From NCBI RefSeq assembly GCF_037975245.1, contig NC_092569.1, forward strand, positions 32,254,668-32,318,667: a DNA stretch of 64,000 nt. Direction: 5' to 3'. This stretch comes from Apostichopus japonicus. Taxonomy: Eukaryota > Echinodermata > Holothuroidea > Aspidochirotida > Stichopodidae. Made by a program: the position numbers and the translations under genes. Under the pieces are notes generated by a model. That model was not told the origin of the DNA, ran no database searches, and was given only the letters and a program-made list of their open reading frames with translations. Below are positions 40,905 through 55,600 of this stretch, in pieces (the first letter of the stretch is position 1; each line of letters opens with the position of its first letter).

Positions 40905-42105
40905 TAAACAGGGGTGATATCATAGTTGTACACATACAGCTAAACAGGTGTGATGTCATAAGTTGCACACATACAGCTAAACAGGTGTGATGTTATAATT
41001 GCACACAGACAGCTAAACAGGTGTGATGTCACAGTTTCAGGTATACAGCTAAAACAAGTGTGATGTCATATGTTCACACATACAGCTAAACTGGAGTTAT
41101 GTCAAAAGTTGCACACATACAGCTAAACAGGTGTGATGATATAGTTGCACACATACAGCTAAACAGGTTAGATGTCACAGTTCCACGTATACAGCTAAAA
41201 CAGGTGTGATATCATATGTTCACACATACAGCTAAACAGGTGTTATGTCAAAAGTTGCACACATACAGCTAAACAGGTGTGATGATATAGTTGCACACAT
41301 ACAGCTAAACAGGTGTGATGTCACTGTGTCACGTATACAGGTAAAACAGGTGTGATGTCATATGTTCACATATACAGCTAAACAGGTGTGTTGCCATAGT
41401 TGAACACATACAGCTAAACAGGTGTGATGTCATAGATGCACACATACAGCTAAACAGGTGTGATGTCACAGTGTCACGTATACAGGTAAAACAGGTGTGA
41501 TGTCATATGTTCACATATACAGCTAAACAGGTGTGTTGCCATAGTTGAACACATACAGCTAAACAGGTGTGATGTCATAGATGCACACATACAGCCAAAC
41601 AGGTGTGATGTCATAGTTGTACACATACAGCTAAACAGGTGTGATGTCACAGTTTCAGGTGTACAGCTAAAACAAGTGTGATGTCATATGTTCACACATA
41701 CAGCTAAACAGGTGTTATGTCAAAAGTTGCACACATACAGCTAAACAGGTGTGATGTCATATGTTCACATATACAGCTAAACAGGTGTGTTGTCATAGTT
41801 GAACACATACAGCTAAACAGGTGTGATGTCATAGATGCACACATACAGCCAAACAGGTGTGATGTCATATGTTCACATATACAGCTAAACCGGTGTGATG
41901 TCATAGTTGTACACATACAGCTAAACAGGTGTGAGGCCATAGTTTCTCCTATACAGCTAAGCAGGTGTGAATTCATAAGTTGCACGTATACAGCTAAACA
42001 GGTATGATGTCAATGTTGCACATATTCAGCTAAACAGGTCTGCTGTTATAGTTGCACATATCCAGTTTCACTGGTGTGATTTCATAGTTGAACACATACA
42101 CCTAA
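40905..42105. repeat. 36-bp minisatellite, about 30 copies, in divergent promoter region
   Basis: The unit is approximately TTGCACACATACAGCTAAAC followed by AGGTGTGATGTCATAG. More than thirty copies sit head to tail with no spacers. Because 36 is a multiple of three, open frames run through it on both strands (12-residue periods), but these are artefacts. Most units contain TGATGTCA, one base from the CRE palindrome TGACGTCA. It lies between the start codons of two divergent genes (40085 minus and 43677 plus). Confidence 0.95.
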
Positions 42106-43647
42106 ACAAACAGCTTTCTTTCCCTTTTTTGCTTCTTTTAAGTGTTTACCTTGAATTGGATATGGTTTTTGTAAGGGGATGTAAAGTTAGCAATACAGTG
42201 AAGTTCTTATATTCATACTAAACTGTATCCCAATGATGATGTAGGAACTGGGTGTAAATTGTATAGAAAAATAAACTTATATATTAGTAATTGTTCTCCT
42301 ATGACATCCCATCTGCCAGTGTTTGCTTCAAGTACACTTACAATGGTGCGATCTGTGGCAATTACATTACTATTTCGAGAAAGCCGTGTAGCAGTTAAAC
42401 ACAATTTACCCAAAATGCTTAGGATATGTTCCACTTTATACAGTCAAGAAAAGACTTCCTTTGGACAACAACCCATTTAACATTATTATTTCTTCGTACG
42501 TGTTTATGGATTACTTTCTTATAGCCTAAATTATGTTTCAATATACAATACATCCAGCAAGTAAGCTATCTTAAAGACATAGCATTGTAGTCTTCTTAAT
42601 TGTTCAGTGACGTAAGGAACTGTACAACATCCAAATGTCACAATCGCATACTATTCTCTTTTCGCATTCATTATGAAAGCTGAAGAAAACCTACATGTAC
42701 GAGTCACTGAGCCATAAACTGTAGTAGGGTTCAGTGTGCTATTTGTATGGGACAGGCTTGTATGCATACGGGTACACTTCAAACACGTTATGACCAACTG
42801 ATTCACACAAAGGATTACAGTAGTAATAAGCACATGCTACTGATTTTTCAGCACGATCCAGTTTTTACTGTCAGCGGTACAATACCTTACGATTGACAGT
42901 AGTTACTAGTGTTCTCTGTGTGTATCGGGTGTTATGACCCATCGAGTATACTCCACTGTGCAGCTTCTGGTTTTTATAGATACAATGAAAACGGGAAAAA
43001 AATGTTGAAAGAAACCATGGCCAGATAAGCTTGCTTTCTTTGCCGAAGACTCAGTTATAGCCTTCTAACTTAGCGTCTCATGCCCTTCGGTCATATTTTG
43101 ACATCCGTTGTCATAGCAATTATGCTGACTTCTCCTCATGTGTTACGAGATACTTGAAACAAAAACAGTGAAGACACACACAGTTTTAAATGGCGTATGC
43201 AAAGTTAATACACCTGATTACAAGTACAGAGGTAAGGTCAATTTAAAAAAATTGTAACGCACACTGCAAGCAAAACAATCAATACTTAGCAGTATATCAT
43301 ATATATGTTATCCGCTTCTGAATGGAATTGCGGTGCTTAACGTTTGTTTCTTTATGCATGTATTTGCTATTCACCATATTCCGCACTGTGTTAGATTCTT
43401 CTAATATTTGCAGAGACATTTAGCCTTGTTAATCTATCTTTTGAAAGCCTTTGCTTCAGTTGCACCTAAATATTATTTGCTTGAAATCTGATTTGTTTGT
43501 ACACGCCTGGCAACTATACGGAAACAGATAATTTAATGCAACAGCGCCCTCTTTATGCAAACTATAAACTACACCTGTGAAGTTTACCCATCATCATTTG
43601 CTAAATCGGGTTGGTGTACACCAGGAAGTTAACTACAACGACAGAGG
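42106..43647. other. Upstream region of the adhesion GPCR gene
   Basis: No exon was recognised. The short open frames on both strands have no domain-like features. It probably contains the promoter of the plus-strand gene. Confidence 0.45.
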
Positions 43648-43655
43648 TTATAAAG
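43648..43655 (+). promoter_or_regulatory. Possible TATA box of the adhesion GPCR gene
   Basis: TTATAAAG lies 22 bp before the first in-frame ATG (43677) and 46 bp before the second (43701). If it acts as a TATA box, transcription would start near 43675-43680 and the second ATG would be the real start. Motif match only. Confidence 0.3.
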
Positions 43656-43676
43656 AATTTAATATAGTTTCATGAA

Positions 43677-46600
43677 ATGATAATACCGAAGGACGTAATC
43701 ATGGCGTTATTGTTGTTTCTTCGCGTTATCCCCATCATCTGCATATTCCTTCTATCCCAAGTCTCCTGCCAAGGTAAGGATTACATAATTTTTGGTGATT
43801 ATAACGTAATGATCCGGGTTGAAAGTGTATCATATCGTTAGTTTTTCGTGGTCAAGCTCAATCTTGGGTGACGTTTCGTCATAGCTCCTTCGACATATCT
43901 TCCCTGCTGCTTTGTAGGTTGCTTTAACTGTGGTGTGATCCACGCATACACAACACCTCCTTACTTCCTCCCTTACATATCTACCCATAACAAGTGCATT
44001 CTGTGTTTCAGACTAATGACATGTAGATGATGCTTACCAATAGTTCGGTAAATAAGAGCATTTCATTTCTCCTTTGAAATAAGAGTTAAGTGTGTTGTTA
44101 TGATAACTTTTTCTTCAATGTAAACCAGTGCACGGGCACCCATAGCAACGATGGCTAAAAAGGGATCGCCACCGACTAATAGCTGGATAGCTCTGTTGGT
44201 AGAGCGCTGGATTTGTGATCCAGTTATCATGTGCTCTCTTGAACTTTTTCAGTTTCAAGTATCAAATGAACATTTGATATATTATACTACATTTATTTAA
44301 AACAGGTGATCTAGATATGGTACAATTCATTTTGTGCAGTATTTGGCAAAGAAGTATTTGCTGGATTAAAACGTACTTTATAATCTTGTCTCAAACAAAG
44401 TTGACAAGTTTTAACTTTCAAACTTATACATAATAACTCACAAATGAATCAGAGTATGGAAAACTAAGGACTGTGGCAGTATGAAATCACACACTGTTAA
44501 ACTATATAACTCAAGCTTACACTTTATATTTTCACCAATTGAAGCTAAGTTGCTTTAAATGCAAACCAAACCAAGTTAAGACATCATTCGGTAGCGCCAG
44601 AAAATATATGTATATGACCTCTATATATGACCTCTATATGACCTCAATTAGCGTGAATACGCCGTTCAGACTCACTTTGGCAACAGGGATTGCTGCACGG
44701 CTGGTTATTCACGGCTGGTGATAAAATTGCCCAACACTACGAGGAAGTAGATACCAAGCATTATCAAGCTACTTGCAGTTATCAACTTCAGATGTTTTAG
44801 ATAACAGCTGGAAAAATGCATTTCCTCATAGTCATTTAAGATGATAAGCCAGTGAATAGCTTTGATAATATGTAAATAGGTATCCACAGTGTACTTTGGT
44901 TTGCTCTGGAAGTGTACATGTGATTAAATATTGCGTAGTGTTTTGGTTGCTAGTTGGATTCACCTCGCAATAACGAAGGGGGAAGGTCATATTCAGTCTT
45001 ATCGCATTTGGAAAACTATAGTAAACATGTGTTGTTGTCGGTAGTTATCTAATTGCAAACTCAAGTCAATATTATAGACCGATCCTTTCTTTGACGGTTT
45101 CGTCCATAGTCCAAACCTTTTGTTTTAATCAGGTTCGATTAGTGACCACTGCCCATAAATATGGACTTATAAAATCAACACCTCTTCATATTATTATCTT
45201 AACTCCCTACATGTAATGTTTGGGGGATGAGATATAGTACTTCAGGAAGTGCGTATGTGCGTTTGGTGAGGGTGAGGGGGAGGAGGTGGGTGCGTGTGTG
45301 CGTGTGTGTATGTGTGTGTGTGTGTGTGTGTGTGTAAATGAGCAAAAAGTGTGTCTTGTTGGTTTTTAGCCATTTTCTGGTTGTCAATATGCAAGGAAAA
45401 ATCAAACCTCAAGGTATGTAGAGAATGATGAGACAAATTTAGATGATTATGGTAGGGGTCAAACGTCAATTGAGGTCAAAGGTAAAATTGGCCCAAATTG
45501 TGCGAAAAAATGGGTCGCAAACTCCTCCTAGATCGTAAGTCCGATCAAGTTCAAACTTCATGGGTAGGTGCCTGACAGGTAAACTCGTTCCTGTGTGATT
45601 GATGACGTCATAGGTCAAAGGCATATAACCTGAAAAGTGTTTTTCTTAGCCATCTCTTGCTTGTCAACATGCATGCATTAAACCACAAGATATGTTGAGA
45701 ATGATGGCACGGTCTCAAAATGGTACATGTGTTGCTGTTAAGGGCTGAGGTCAAATGTGAATAGAGGTCAAAGGCCAAGTACATGGAGATACCCATTTGG
45801 AATAGCTATACCTGATTAAGTATTCAAGATTATTGTACGGGTAAACACTGCAACGAAATGATTGTAGCTTATTTTCATTAAAAGGAAAACAGCATAGTCT
45901 TGAAAGAAAAGCCGTTCGCCCTGTTACATAGGCACTATAAAGCCTTTTCTGTCTAAATCCCATTAGGTTCTTCTTCCGGTAGCCATTTTTGGAACTAATA
46001 TCGCTACAAACAGGTCTTAACTGTCCAATTGAGCTGTGACGGTAGATAATTAAATAAATTCCAATCTGGCAATCTGGAAAGTACCATTTCAAAGACCTAG
46101 TCCAACCATTGACTCAAGTCATCAGTCTCTAAACTATGTTAGCCATCAAATTAACTTGCCGGTTGGTCTAAATGTTGACATATTATATATTGGACTGTAA
46201 CATATTTCCTTAGTTTTCTTCAAATCTTAGTCTCTCGGTTGAATAGAATAACAATTAACCTATTCTCCGTGTCATTGAATTGTGATTATTAACAGGTTTT
46301 TAACATATATTAAGACATAAATCAAAGAGACATATATACAAGGTTTTCCTCAAACCAAACTTAAATCACTGATTTTCGCGCGTGGTAGAGCGAATCAAGA
46401 GTTATTTGGGGCTTTAGACTAACGTACTTAACGGTTCACACCTTTAGCAAGAGGTATGCAATCAGTAATGATCTCGATGGTTTATGCATCAGTTTGTGGA
46501 AATTGCATTTTAGTTCAAACACCATTTTATCAACAATTCTGACTAAATATTATTTTATCTGTTCTTCGAATTTGCAGATGAGAAGCCAGGCCGCGTGTTC

Positions 46601-49600
46601 GTTGTTCCAGACTTGTCATCGGAAAACGATGAATCCCTAGTATACAACTTTGCATTCATGGATCAGGATCTAAGTAATTCGTCAAGGATGTACGTTACGG
46701 ACGAATATGGACAAGACTTTGGCCCTTTCAATAGCGGACATTTAAATTACCTAAGATACAACTCACCGGATAATGTAACTAACGCAGAGAAGCGGGCAAC
46801 ACTTAGCTTTCTAAGTAATGATAAAGTCAATATGTACGTATCGGCGAAGAATCTTTTCTTGTCTTACCCAATAGAATCACTGGGAACCGAGTACATTCTA
46901 AGTGGTTCATCATTGCAAAATTCAACGTTTTACATCACGCCCGCGACAGCAGACTCGGAAGTGTACATCTCCTTTCAGAACGGCGCCCATTCTCATGTTT
47001 CTGTAAAGAACTGGGATACAATCGTATTAAAAGCGTCCTATGATCTCACAGGAACACAAGTGTTGTCGACTAATCCAATAGCTGTTTTCAGTGCTCTTGA
47101 GCCTTACGATACGTCGTTGTTGTGTTCGTCATTCTTTCACCTTCCTTATGTAAGCGGATGGGGTATAAACTATTCATTTACAATATCGCCCGGCATGCCT
47201 TTTAGTTTCCGAATTATAGCAGCCTACGACGACACATCTATTACTGTTTCATCGTCCATGAAATATTGCGCAAATGCAGATTTCAAATTTGTCTTAAATG
47301 CCCGAGAATTTCAAGATTTCCATAATTACGACAGCTGTTTCTTAATCATTAGTTCAGCATACCCCTTTATGACCCTTGTAACTGAGTTTTCATCCCCGTC
47401 GACTTGTAACACAATGGTTATACCGTCAACAAATAAGGCAATAACTGGAAGTATCCCCGTTTTGCTAAAGTCAAACCCCTTTGGTACCAACCTTAGGGTT
47501 TGGGTATCCGATGCGGATTATCTCAGTTTACTAGTCGATGGTGAAACACCAGAATGGAGTGTCATTAAAAGTACCCTGGTTGGAGGTGCTGTCGTGGAAA
47601 CATCCACTACGTCCGGCTACCACGTGATATCCTCATCGAGCCTTACGTCTCGGCTGTTGGTGACTTTGAATAAAGAATTATATGGTCCACATAACTTACT
47701 GACAGGTATGGCTTCATTGAGCAGATTTTATGAATGCAGAAGTAAATATTAGAGAGTAACAAAAAAATGCTACTTCAAATGAATTAAAGTCCAAAGCATT
47801 GAAAACACATGTTATACATATTTGCACAACAATAGCAAAGTCGTACTATAAATGGATGACTAATAAGAGTTGCGACATGAAGAAGAAATCCCAACATTTC
47901 ACTTAATTTTAAGTGATCTTTGTATTGCTGGCTATCAACTTGTAACCCTTAGGATGCGTTCTTAACTTTATGTATTAAGAAATTTCACAATTTTTGGTGC
48001 GTTGATATAGGTTACACATTTTCGGGAACATGAATAAGAGTGATGCTCATAAAAAATATTTCGGTTCTCATCATACTTGCTTTTTAATATGTTTAATCTC
48101 TGGATTGTTTGTGACTTGATGATGACTTCGGTCTATCCGTGAAGACAGCAATCGTTTGTTTACCCTGTATTCAATCACAATATTTTCCTTAAACTTCTTA
48201 TCAAGAGAAGAACACCGTAAATAGAATAAAAATAACGAGTATTTTTTTTACTGACAAATGTGAAATTTGTTTTCCTGTTGAGAATTGCGGGGAATCTGAG
48301 GAACTGATATAATGGACTAAGTGCTAGATTTAGTACACCAGACACATTCATTGATTAATGTCAGGTTTTGAAAAGTTAAAAAAGTTTAAAAAAGTTTAAA
48401 AAAGTTTCCTAAAAGTTAAAAAGGATATAGAAACACTACCGTCCACGAAAGCAGTTATATTTGGTCTACAACCATTACAGATAATTATGTACATAAATGC
48501 ATCCCTTACGATATCTTTTTAATATTTATGAATCTGAGAAAAAGAAGATTAATTGTATTCATTTTCAGAATTAAGCTGCTGCCCAGACGAGACAATTATT
48601 TATGCCGGATTAGAACTAACATTTCCATCTGCTATTCCTGGGACAACTGTTAATTCAGCCCAAACGTGCGGTGGAGAATCTGCTGATGGTAACAATATTA
48701 AGAACGTTTGTTAGAAAACCCCGTAAACTATTGTCTCACTTTTTTTCATTTCTGATGATGCAGTACATGGTTTTTGTGATCATGAATATTTATTTCCTTA
48801 TTGATGGTATGTAACATATTAACATTTTAATATACCTTAAGTCATCTTTCACTGTTTCTGTGAACTACTAATGACTGTTATCCTTGTTCATAAAAATGTA
48901 ACGACGGTAATACGTAATAATGAGAAAACGCTTTTGTGTATGAAATTTACTTTTTTTGCAATTGAATAAATTCTAAGTGAATGTACATGACTCAAAAAAC
49001 AGTATCAAATTATATTAAAATCTTCGAAGGTGAGAGAAAGTTTTGGTAGAATGAACGATGCAATCAACAGAGTGCACAACAATGTAAACAAGGTTATGGA
49101 TAATATTTCAAATACTTCTTCTTAAAAGTAAATTATTATTCGCAGAACATCCCATAGCAAGAAGGATTTGTCGCTACTGTTACTGGAAACAACCTGATCT
49201 AATATCATGCTATTCGTTGGAAGAAGGAAATGAAGCAATTGAGAGAATAGATAATGTAAGTAAAACTATATCAAAATATGTTAGTTTCATGTAACAACGT
49301 TACATTATAAGCTTTAACAAACATTTGACAGTCATAAAAGGAAAGTTAGGAGACAATTCCCTTAAGAAGCATTAAACTACGAAATCAGTCATTGATACGG
49401 CAAATTATCTCCAGTTATGATCTACTAAGATATGGAGGTGGATAATGTTCTCATCTTTAGACCACTGTTACAGGAGAAAATGTTGTAGATGTAGCTAATG
49501 ACCTAGTCTTGGTGACTGTTGACGCGGACAATCTGGATGCCACAGAAGTTGACATTGTCGCTGAATCACTCGAAGAGGTTGTGGAAGCCAATAGCACGTC

Positions 49601-52600
49601 ACCAAACGTTAGTATTAACTCTAATAAAAACAAACCCCATGGTGGTTTAACAAATCTTTCATCATTGCATTTGGTTTTGATCATTTAAATGTTCATGTGA
49701 AATCTGTAATCATTGAGAGAATTGCCTCATCTCTAAAACCTGCTTGAAAGCCTGCTTGGTATTGCCTTCAAATTTCTTCACTTTTCGTGAAATTAAAACG
49801 ATAGCAAAAGGCCACTCACATGATATCGTCAGTAGTACTGAAAATGTTTTCTTAAAGAGTTTTCAATAAAGTTGATGGACATTAAATTGTTATTCGTAAC
49901 CAAAAAGCTACCAAACACCGTCCCAAATTTGAAAGTTCGGAACACTTGATATGGTTATATTGGCTGATCGAATTTATCCAAAACTGTTGCATCAGGACAA
50001 CACAATACGTTTATCAGACACCAAATGAGGGCTAACCAATGTCTATATAACATACTTTAATCACCACAGAAAAGCCATTACACAGAACAATGTGTTAAAA
50101 TTATCAATTGTATTGCCATTATGACTATTAGTTACGAACAGAAAAATACCGTATTAAGTATATAGCAAATGCTGTAGTTTACGAAGCGACGTGTATTTGA
50201 CAGGTGACAAAATCTGTGATTGGAACTGTCAACAACATCATGGAAGTAGATGAAAGTGACTTGGAGAACTCTGAAGGATCATCGACAGTTGTTAACACAC
50301 TAGAAGAACAAGTTTCCAATGTTCAAAAGAACCCTGAAAACTACACGGACGTCCAAGACAATGTTGGTGTTAAAGCGGTTAAAGTTGACCCAGTCGTGAC
50401 AAAAGCAATGACATTCGTAAATTTACCACCTGATTATGTCGATGAGAATGAAGACATTCTAAATGCTGATCTTACAGAGGAAAGTACAATGCTTTACAAC
50501 AACGAGAATGAAGTCCAGTCAGAGGACTGTATTTCTTCTATATTCATACCAGCGAAAATATTGGAACATGTGAAACAAGGCGAGTATTAAACGAAATTAT
50601 TTAACGTTGCTAAGGACGTATTTATGCATGTTATTCTTGTTATTCTATTGAAAACATATGAATAATAACGTTACTGACGCTCGCGTAGGAATTACACGAA
50701 AGGAAACAGCAAAGCAAGTCTTTGCTAAATTAATTATTATACGATAAATAAGCATTTCTATCTGTCGCTTCTTTTATCAGTTGAACCAAATCGTACGCAA
50801 GTCCCAATTAGCTTTCTTTTCTACAAAGACTCGAGACTCTTTCAAACAAATAGAAAAACTACAGCAAAAGAATTAATTGTGAGTCAAGTGATTGCGGCAA
50901 CAGTAGAAGTGAGTGGCATCACCATAGAAGACCTAAGTGAAGATTCACTTGTAGTTACGAGATTTACTGTGAAAGACGTGAGTACATTACTAATTTAGAA
51001 TAAATGTACTCTTGTAACTCTTGTGTTGTTCTCTGATTTGTAACAGGATGTCACTGAATGTCCACTATACAAGTTTCACTATTCCTGCAAGCTTTAATAA
51101 CTTCAGGCCCTTTTTTTTGTGCCTGTTTTTCAGTCAATAAGATTCCTACCAAAATCAACCGAATATTACTCACAAGTAATATCTCAATCAGTTTTCAATA
51201 ATCTGACAAAGAGGATCTACTTTATGTTTTGGGGTTCTTCAGTTATACTAAAACTTTTCTAAAGACCTTTTGTTTACCTTACCAATCGAGCATTTCTTAA
51301 AACAAGATTCCATTAAACGAAATTAAGACACTGTTTAATTATAGATGTTGCCAAAAAGTGAGTTTTAATTAGCCTAATGAGTCGTTTCGGTTCGCAACAA
51401 TTCGTTGAGCAGAATCTTTACATTAATGTATATGTAAAGAAGAAAAATTGAAGCTGTTCTCTTTTATACTCAAGTTTGGTTGTTTGTTTTTTTAACTTTC
51501 ACCAGTTAAAATATATCTTTATTCGTAATACCTCCTAGCCTATAGAAAACGAAAACGAAAAAATAGCCTACAGGAAATGCGTTTTCTGGAACTCCGGCGA
51601 GGCATATTGGTCGGAGAGAGGTTGCAGCTTAGAAGAGAACAATGAACAGATAGTTTGTAAATGCAATCATCTAACAAACTTTGCAATACTAGTGGTAAGT
51701 TGAGCACATGTAACAACGACATGAGAAGACTTTCATTAGGTTTGAAACCCTTTATATGAAGTAATGCATGGTTTTCATCTCATTAATTCTATTGGCCAGG
51801 CATGAATCGTACAAAATCAGCCATAGGGTAGCAGACTACATCATAGTCAATAAATAATTATTGGCCTGTAAAACAGTTAGCTTGCGACCTATAAGCAATG
51901 CCATCTTTCATCAAGAGATAATCCCCTGAAGCTTATACTGGACCCTAGCGGGTATATATTTGACAGTTTGACAGCATATTTCACAGATTTTACTATTTGT
52001 AAGGCCCTTTCAGATTAACAAAGTTTTATATTAGTTATCGAGGACTCGAACACCGAAGCGTAGTACCAATGTGTATAATGCCACCGTCTTCGGGCTGTCC
52101 CGGACTGATACGGTTTTCCCATAATATTGTTAATTGTTCAAACAAATTTCGATACAACTAATCAAACATTTGTTAATTGGGAAAGATCATGAATGAAAAA
52201 ACACTTTTCGAAATTACTGAAGACTCTCCGAATTTATAAGAGCAAAAACAAACAAAAAACATAATTTCACTGTAGTGAACAGAACATTTATGAAAGATAT
52301 GGAAGTTGTGTCTTAGACTAAGTATGGTCCCAAGACCATGACAATTTCTGTATATCTTTATTGCCATTTTCTAATACGAAATGCACACGATACTGCCTCG
52401 GGACAGTTGGCTGTTTACGAAAATTTATGAGAAAATAAAAACCTGACCTTTCATAACGGTGATATCTTATCCATATCAATGTATTGAAAACAAAAAAGCA
52501 GCGAATTCAATGATCTTTGATGTAAAGATCAAGTTGAAAAAGATCTGAAACCTAAAGAAAGAAAGCCACTGATTGAATAAACAATGATTGTTGTTTACAT

Positions 52601-55600
52601 AAGTTCTTTTGTGCAAGTTGGTTTTCTCCCATTGCCTCTTTTGATCAGTCCGACAGGATAAGTTTACTTTGTTTATTATTCATATGAGGTGGATCACAAA
52701 AGGGGGAAGGCCTGTCCGTCGAACTAGTATATCTATGCGTTTGAATACTGAAACCTGAAATTTGAATTCTCCAATGATCATCTTATGGTTTTCTAATGTA
52801 TTGCATGTTCGTTTCTTTGCTTTCGATTTTTAATGAATTTGCAAGTTTTAAACAAAGCAAGGTTTAAACGTCAGGTACCGGTACATGCACAACAGACAAA
52901 CCATTAATTATGAAAACCTTTCAGAGGCGCTTTCGCTAAGCCTTGTACTTGGTCTGTTTTGCGGTTGCTTGGTTTCTTGGTGACCTTGGTTACTTGGTGA
53001 CCTGCAATTTGGGCAGTTGTTGCAAAGCAACTTAAACACCCGCAGTGACTGAGAGTTCGGTACATCATAAATCTAGAGTACTCAATTCATAGGAGTCTTA
53101 CCCAACAGTAACTATAATATAAGAGAAAGATCACCATCATTTCTTGGACATGTCGTAAATTTGTTCTTGGCCACAAGTTCCAAACGTTCAAATTCAGCGC
53201 ATCTGCTATGTACACTGACTTTCAATAGCCCCGGAAACTCCTTTCAAAATCTTTCGCCTTTTTGGGAAAAAAACAACAACAATGATTTGACATTTTATAC
53301 TGCTTTTTAATTTAGGGTATAGACGTTAACTCAAATGGCCTTGACCTTATCACATGGATTGGATCTGTTTTGTCGATCCTGGGACTGACTGCGTGCATTA
53401 TGTTGAAAACGTTAGTGGGGTAAGTTAACGATGGCATGCCGCTGTTACATTACATTAGAATACATAACATTACATTGTATTACATTACACACATATTATT
53501 ACATTGTATTTCAACTCATTACATTACATACATTACATTTCATACATAACATAACATACATTGCATACATTAAATATATTACATAGATTACATAGATTAC
53601 ATATACTATAAACATTGCATAAATTATATACACTACATACATTACATACATTACATACATAACATTACATTGTATTTCAATACATTACATTACATACATT
53701 ACAGACATTACATACATAACATACATTACATACATTACACACATTACATACATTCCATTAAACTCAATCAATCTATTAAACAATCAATCAATCAAATAAC
53801 TTATATAGCGCCTAGTATCCAAAGTACAAAACAATGTTCAGTTGCGGCTTTTTAGTACATTTCATACATTACAGTAATGATCATGTTTTCAGGACGAAAT
53901 GTTGCTGTTGCAAGGACCGCCGCCCAATGCTCTCTATATGTATACCTGTTATAAATAGCATACCGTTAGCACTGTACGTATTGTACAGCGACCATACTTG
54001 GTACAATGTATAGCGCATGAAATCTTGAAACTAGTGGGAAATATTCGATTATAATCTTCATATATCAGCAATTACCTAATTTTATTTAACTAACTTAACT
54101 AATTTTTTGTTACTTCTGCTTGTAGAAAATTCCGTAGAAAAGAGGGCACGAAAATCCATCTCAACATGTTTGTGTCTTTGATCGCTTTCTATATAACATT
54201 TTTGGCGGGAAATGTGTCGATGGATAAAGTAAAGCACTGTCGTAATATTGCAACGGCGATTCATTACTTCACACTGGCAACAATGGCTTGGATGACAGTC
54301 GAAGCAGTACATATGTACTTCATGTTTGTAAAGTTATACCAAAGGACAATTCCGGTTAAACACTTTATTCCCGTTTCGTGTGTTTTGGCATACGGTACGT
54401 AATAAGCAGCTGTTTTGGATTGATTTTAAATTGATCATATTGCGTCGGCAAATTCTAAAGCCAAGTTTATCCAGCAATTAAGAAAGCTTTTATCAATACT
54501 TGAGTACAAAGAAGGTTGAAAGCCAAAAGCAACCGACGTAAACAAATTAGAAAATAAATATATATCCAAAGGATAAATGTGACTATTACTGTTATTGATT
54601 AAGCATTTAACTATGAGAGTTTCCTTACCATTGTAGTGACCATTATAAACTCATCATTTCATTCTCTTTTTTTATGAATTGTGTAAATAGAAGTATATTT
54701 TTCTTAAACCGTTGTAGTCAATAATACTTAAATATGCACAATAAATATCGACCGAACGGAGCCGTGGTCATCTTTTGTTATCGCTCAGGATTTTTAAATC
54801 AAATTTATTCTTTTAAAGCCATCTTCATGTTCCATTAATATTCTAAAAAAATACAATTGAAAGCTCTTCATTTCGACTTTCCGCAGGTCTGCCACTTATT
54901 CCTGTTCTAGTAGTTTTCTTTTGCGGGAACTATTCACTAGACGATTATCCATAGTAAGTTGTTATCGTTAATTTGCTATTTCATTAATAATAATCAACTT
55001 TTTTAATTATAGTTTATGTTATATCTTATTATGTTGAGATATATTGGATTATCAATTTATTTATTGACTGATTGATCGGACTAATTCGCCCATAGAAAAG
55101 CCTTGAAGGTCGCATTAACAGATGCATACGAATTGTAGCTTAAATTTCATTAGATAGCCCTGAGGGTAAAACGACAGATATTCAACAGCACCAATTAACA
55201 TGTCTAGGACTGCGCCCAGTAACCTAGAAAATTTGACATTCCCATAGGCTTGAAAATATTCCTAAAAGTAGTAGGAAGCATGTTGTTAACGTACTTGTAG
55301 ATAACAGCGCACATTTTAAGACGATGAATATCAGCGACCTTAATGTTAATATGGTTACCGTGCAGAGTATTGGTAGAAAAACGCCGACATCTAAAGCGTA
55401 TTGTATGCCGCAATCATTGCTGGATGCCACAATATGTTATTGCATAGGCTTGATGTGAGATGGGCTAGTCTAGGCTACAACGCATCGTACGCAATAATCA
55501 CTGCTGGATGCCACAATATGTTATTGCATAGGCTAGATGTGAAATGGGCTAGTCTAGGCTACAACGCATCGTACGCAATAATCACTGCTGGATGCCACAA

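Noticed and set aside
41704-42007. Periodic open frames HIQLNRCDVI and its reverse
   Set aside because: The 36-bp minisatellite has a period divisible by three; both strands are open only for that reason.
40905-42105. CRISPR-like array (36-bp repeats)
   Set aside because: Repeats abut each other with no unique spacers, and the genome is eukaryotic.
45199-45469. His/Thr-rich minus-strand frames
   Set aside because: Antisense of the (TG)n microsatellite and adjoining repeat.
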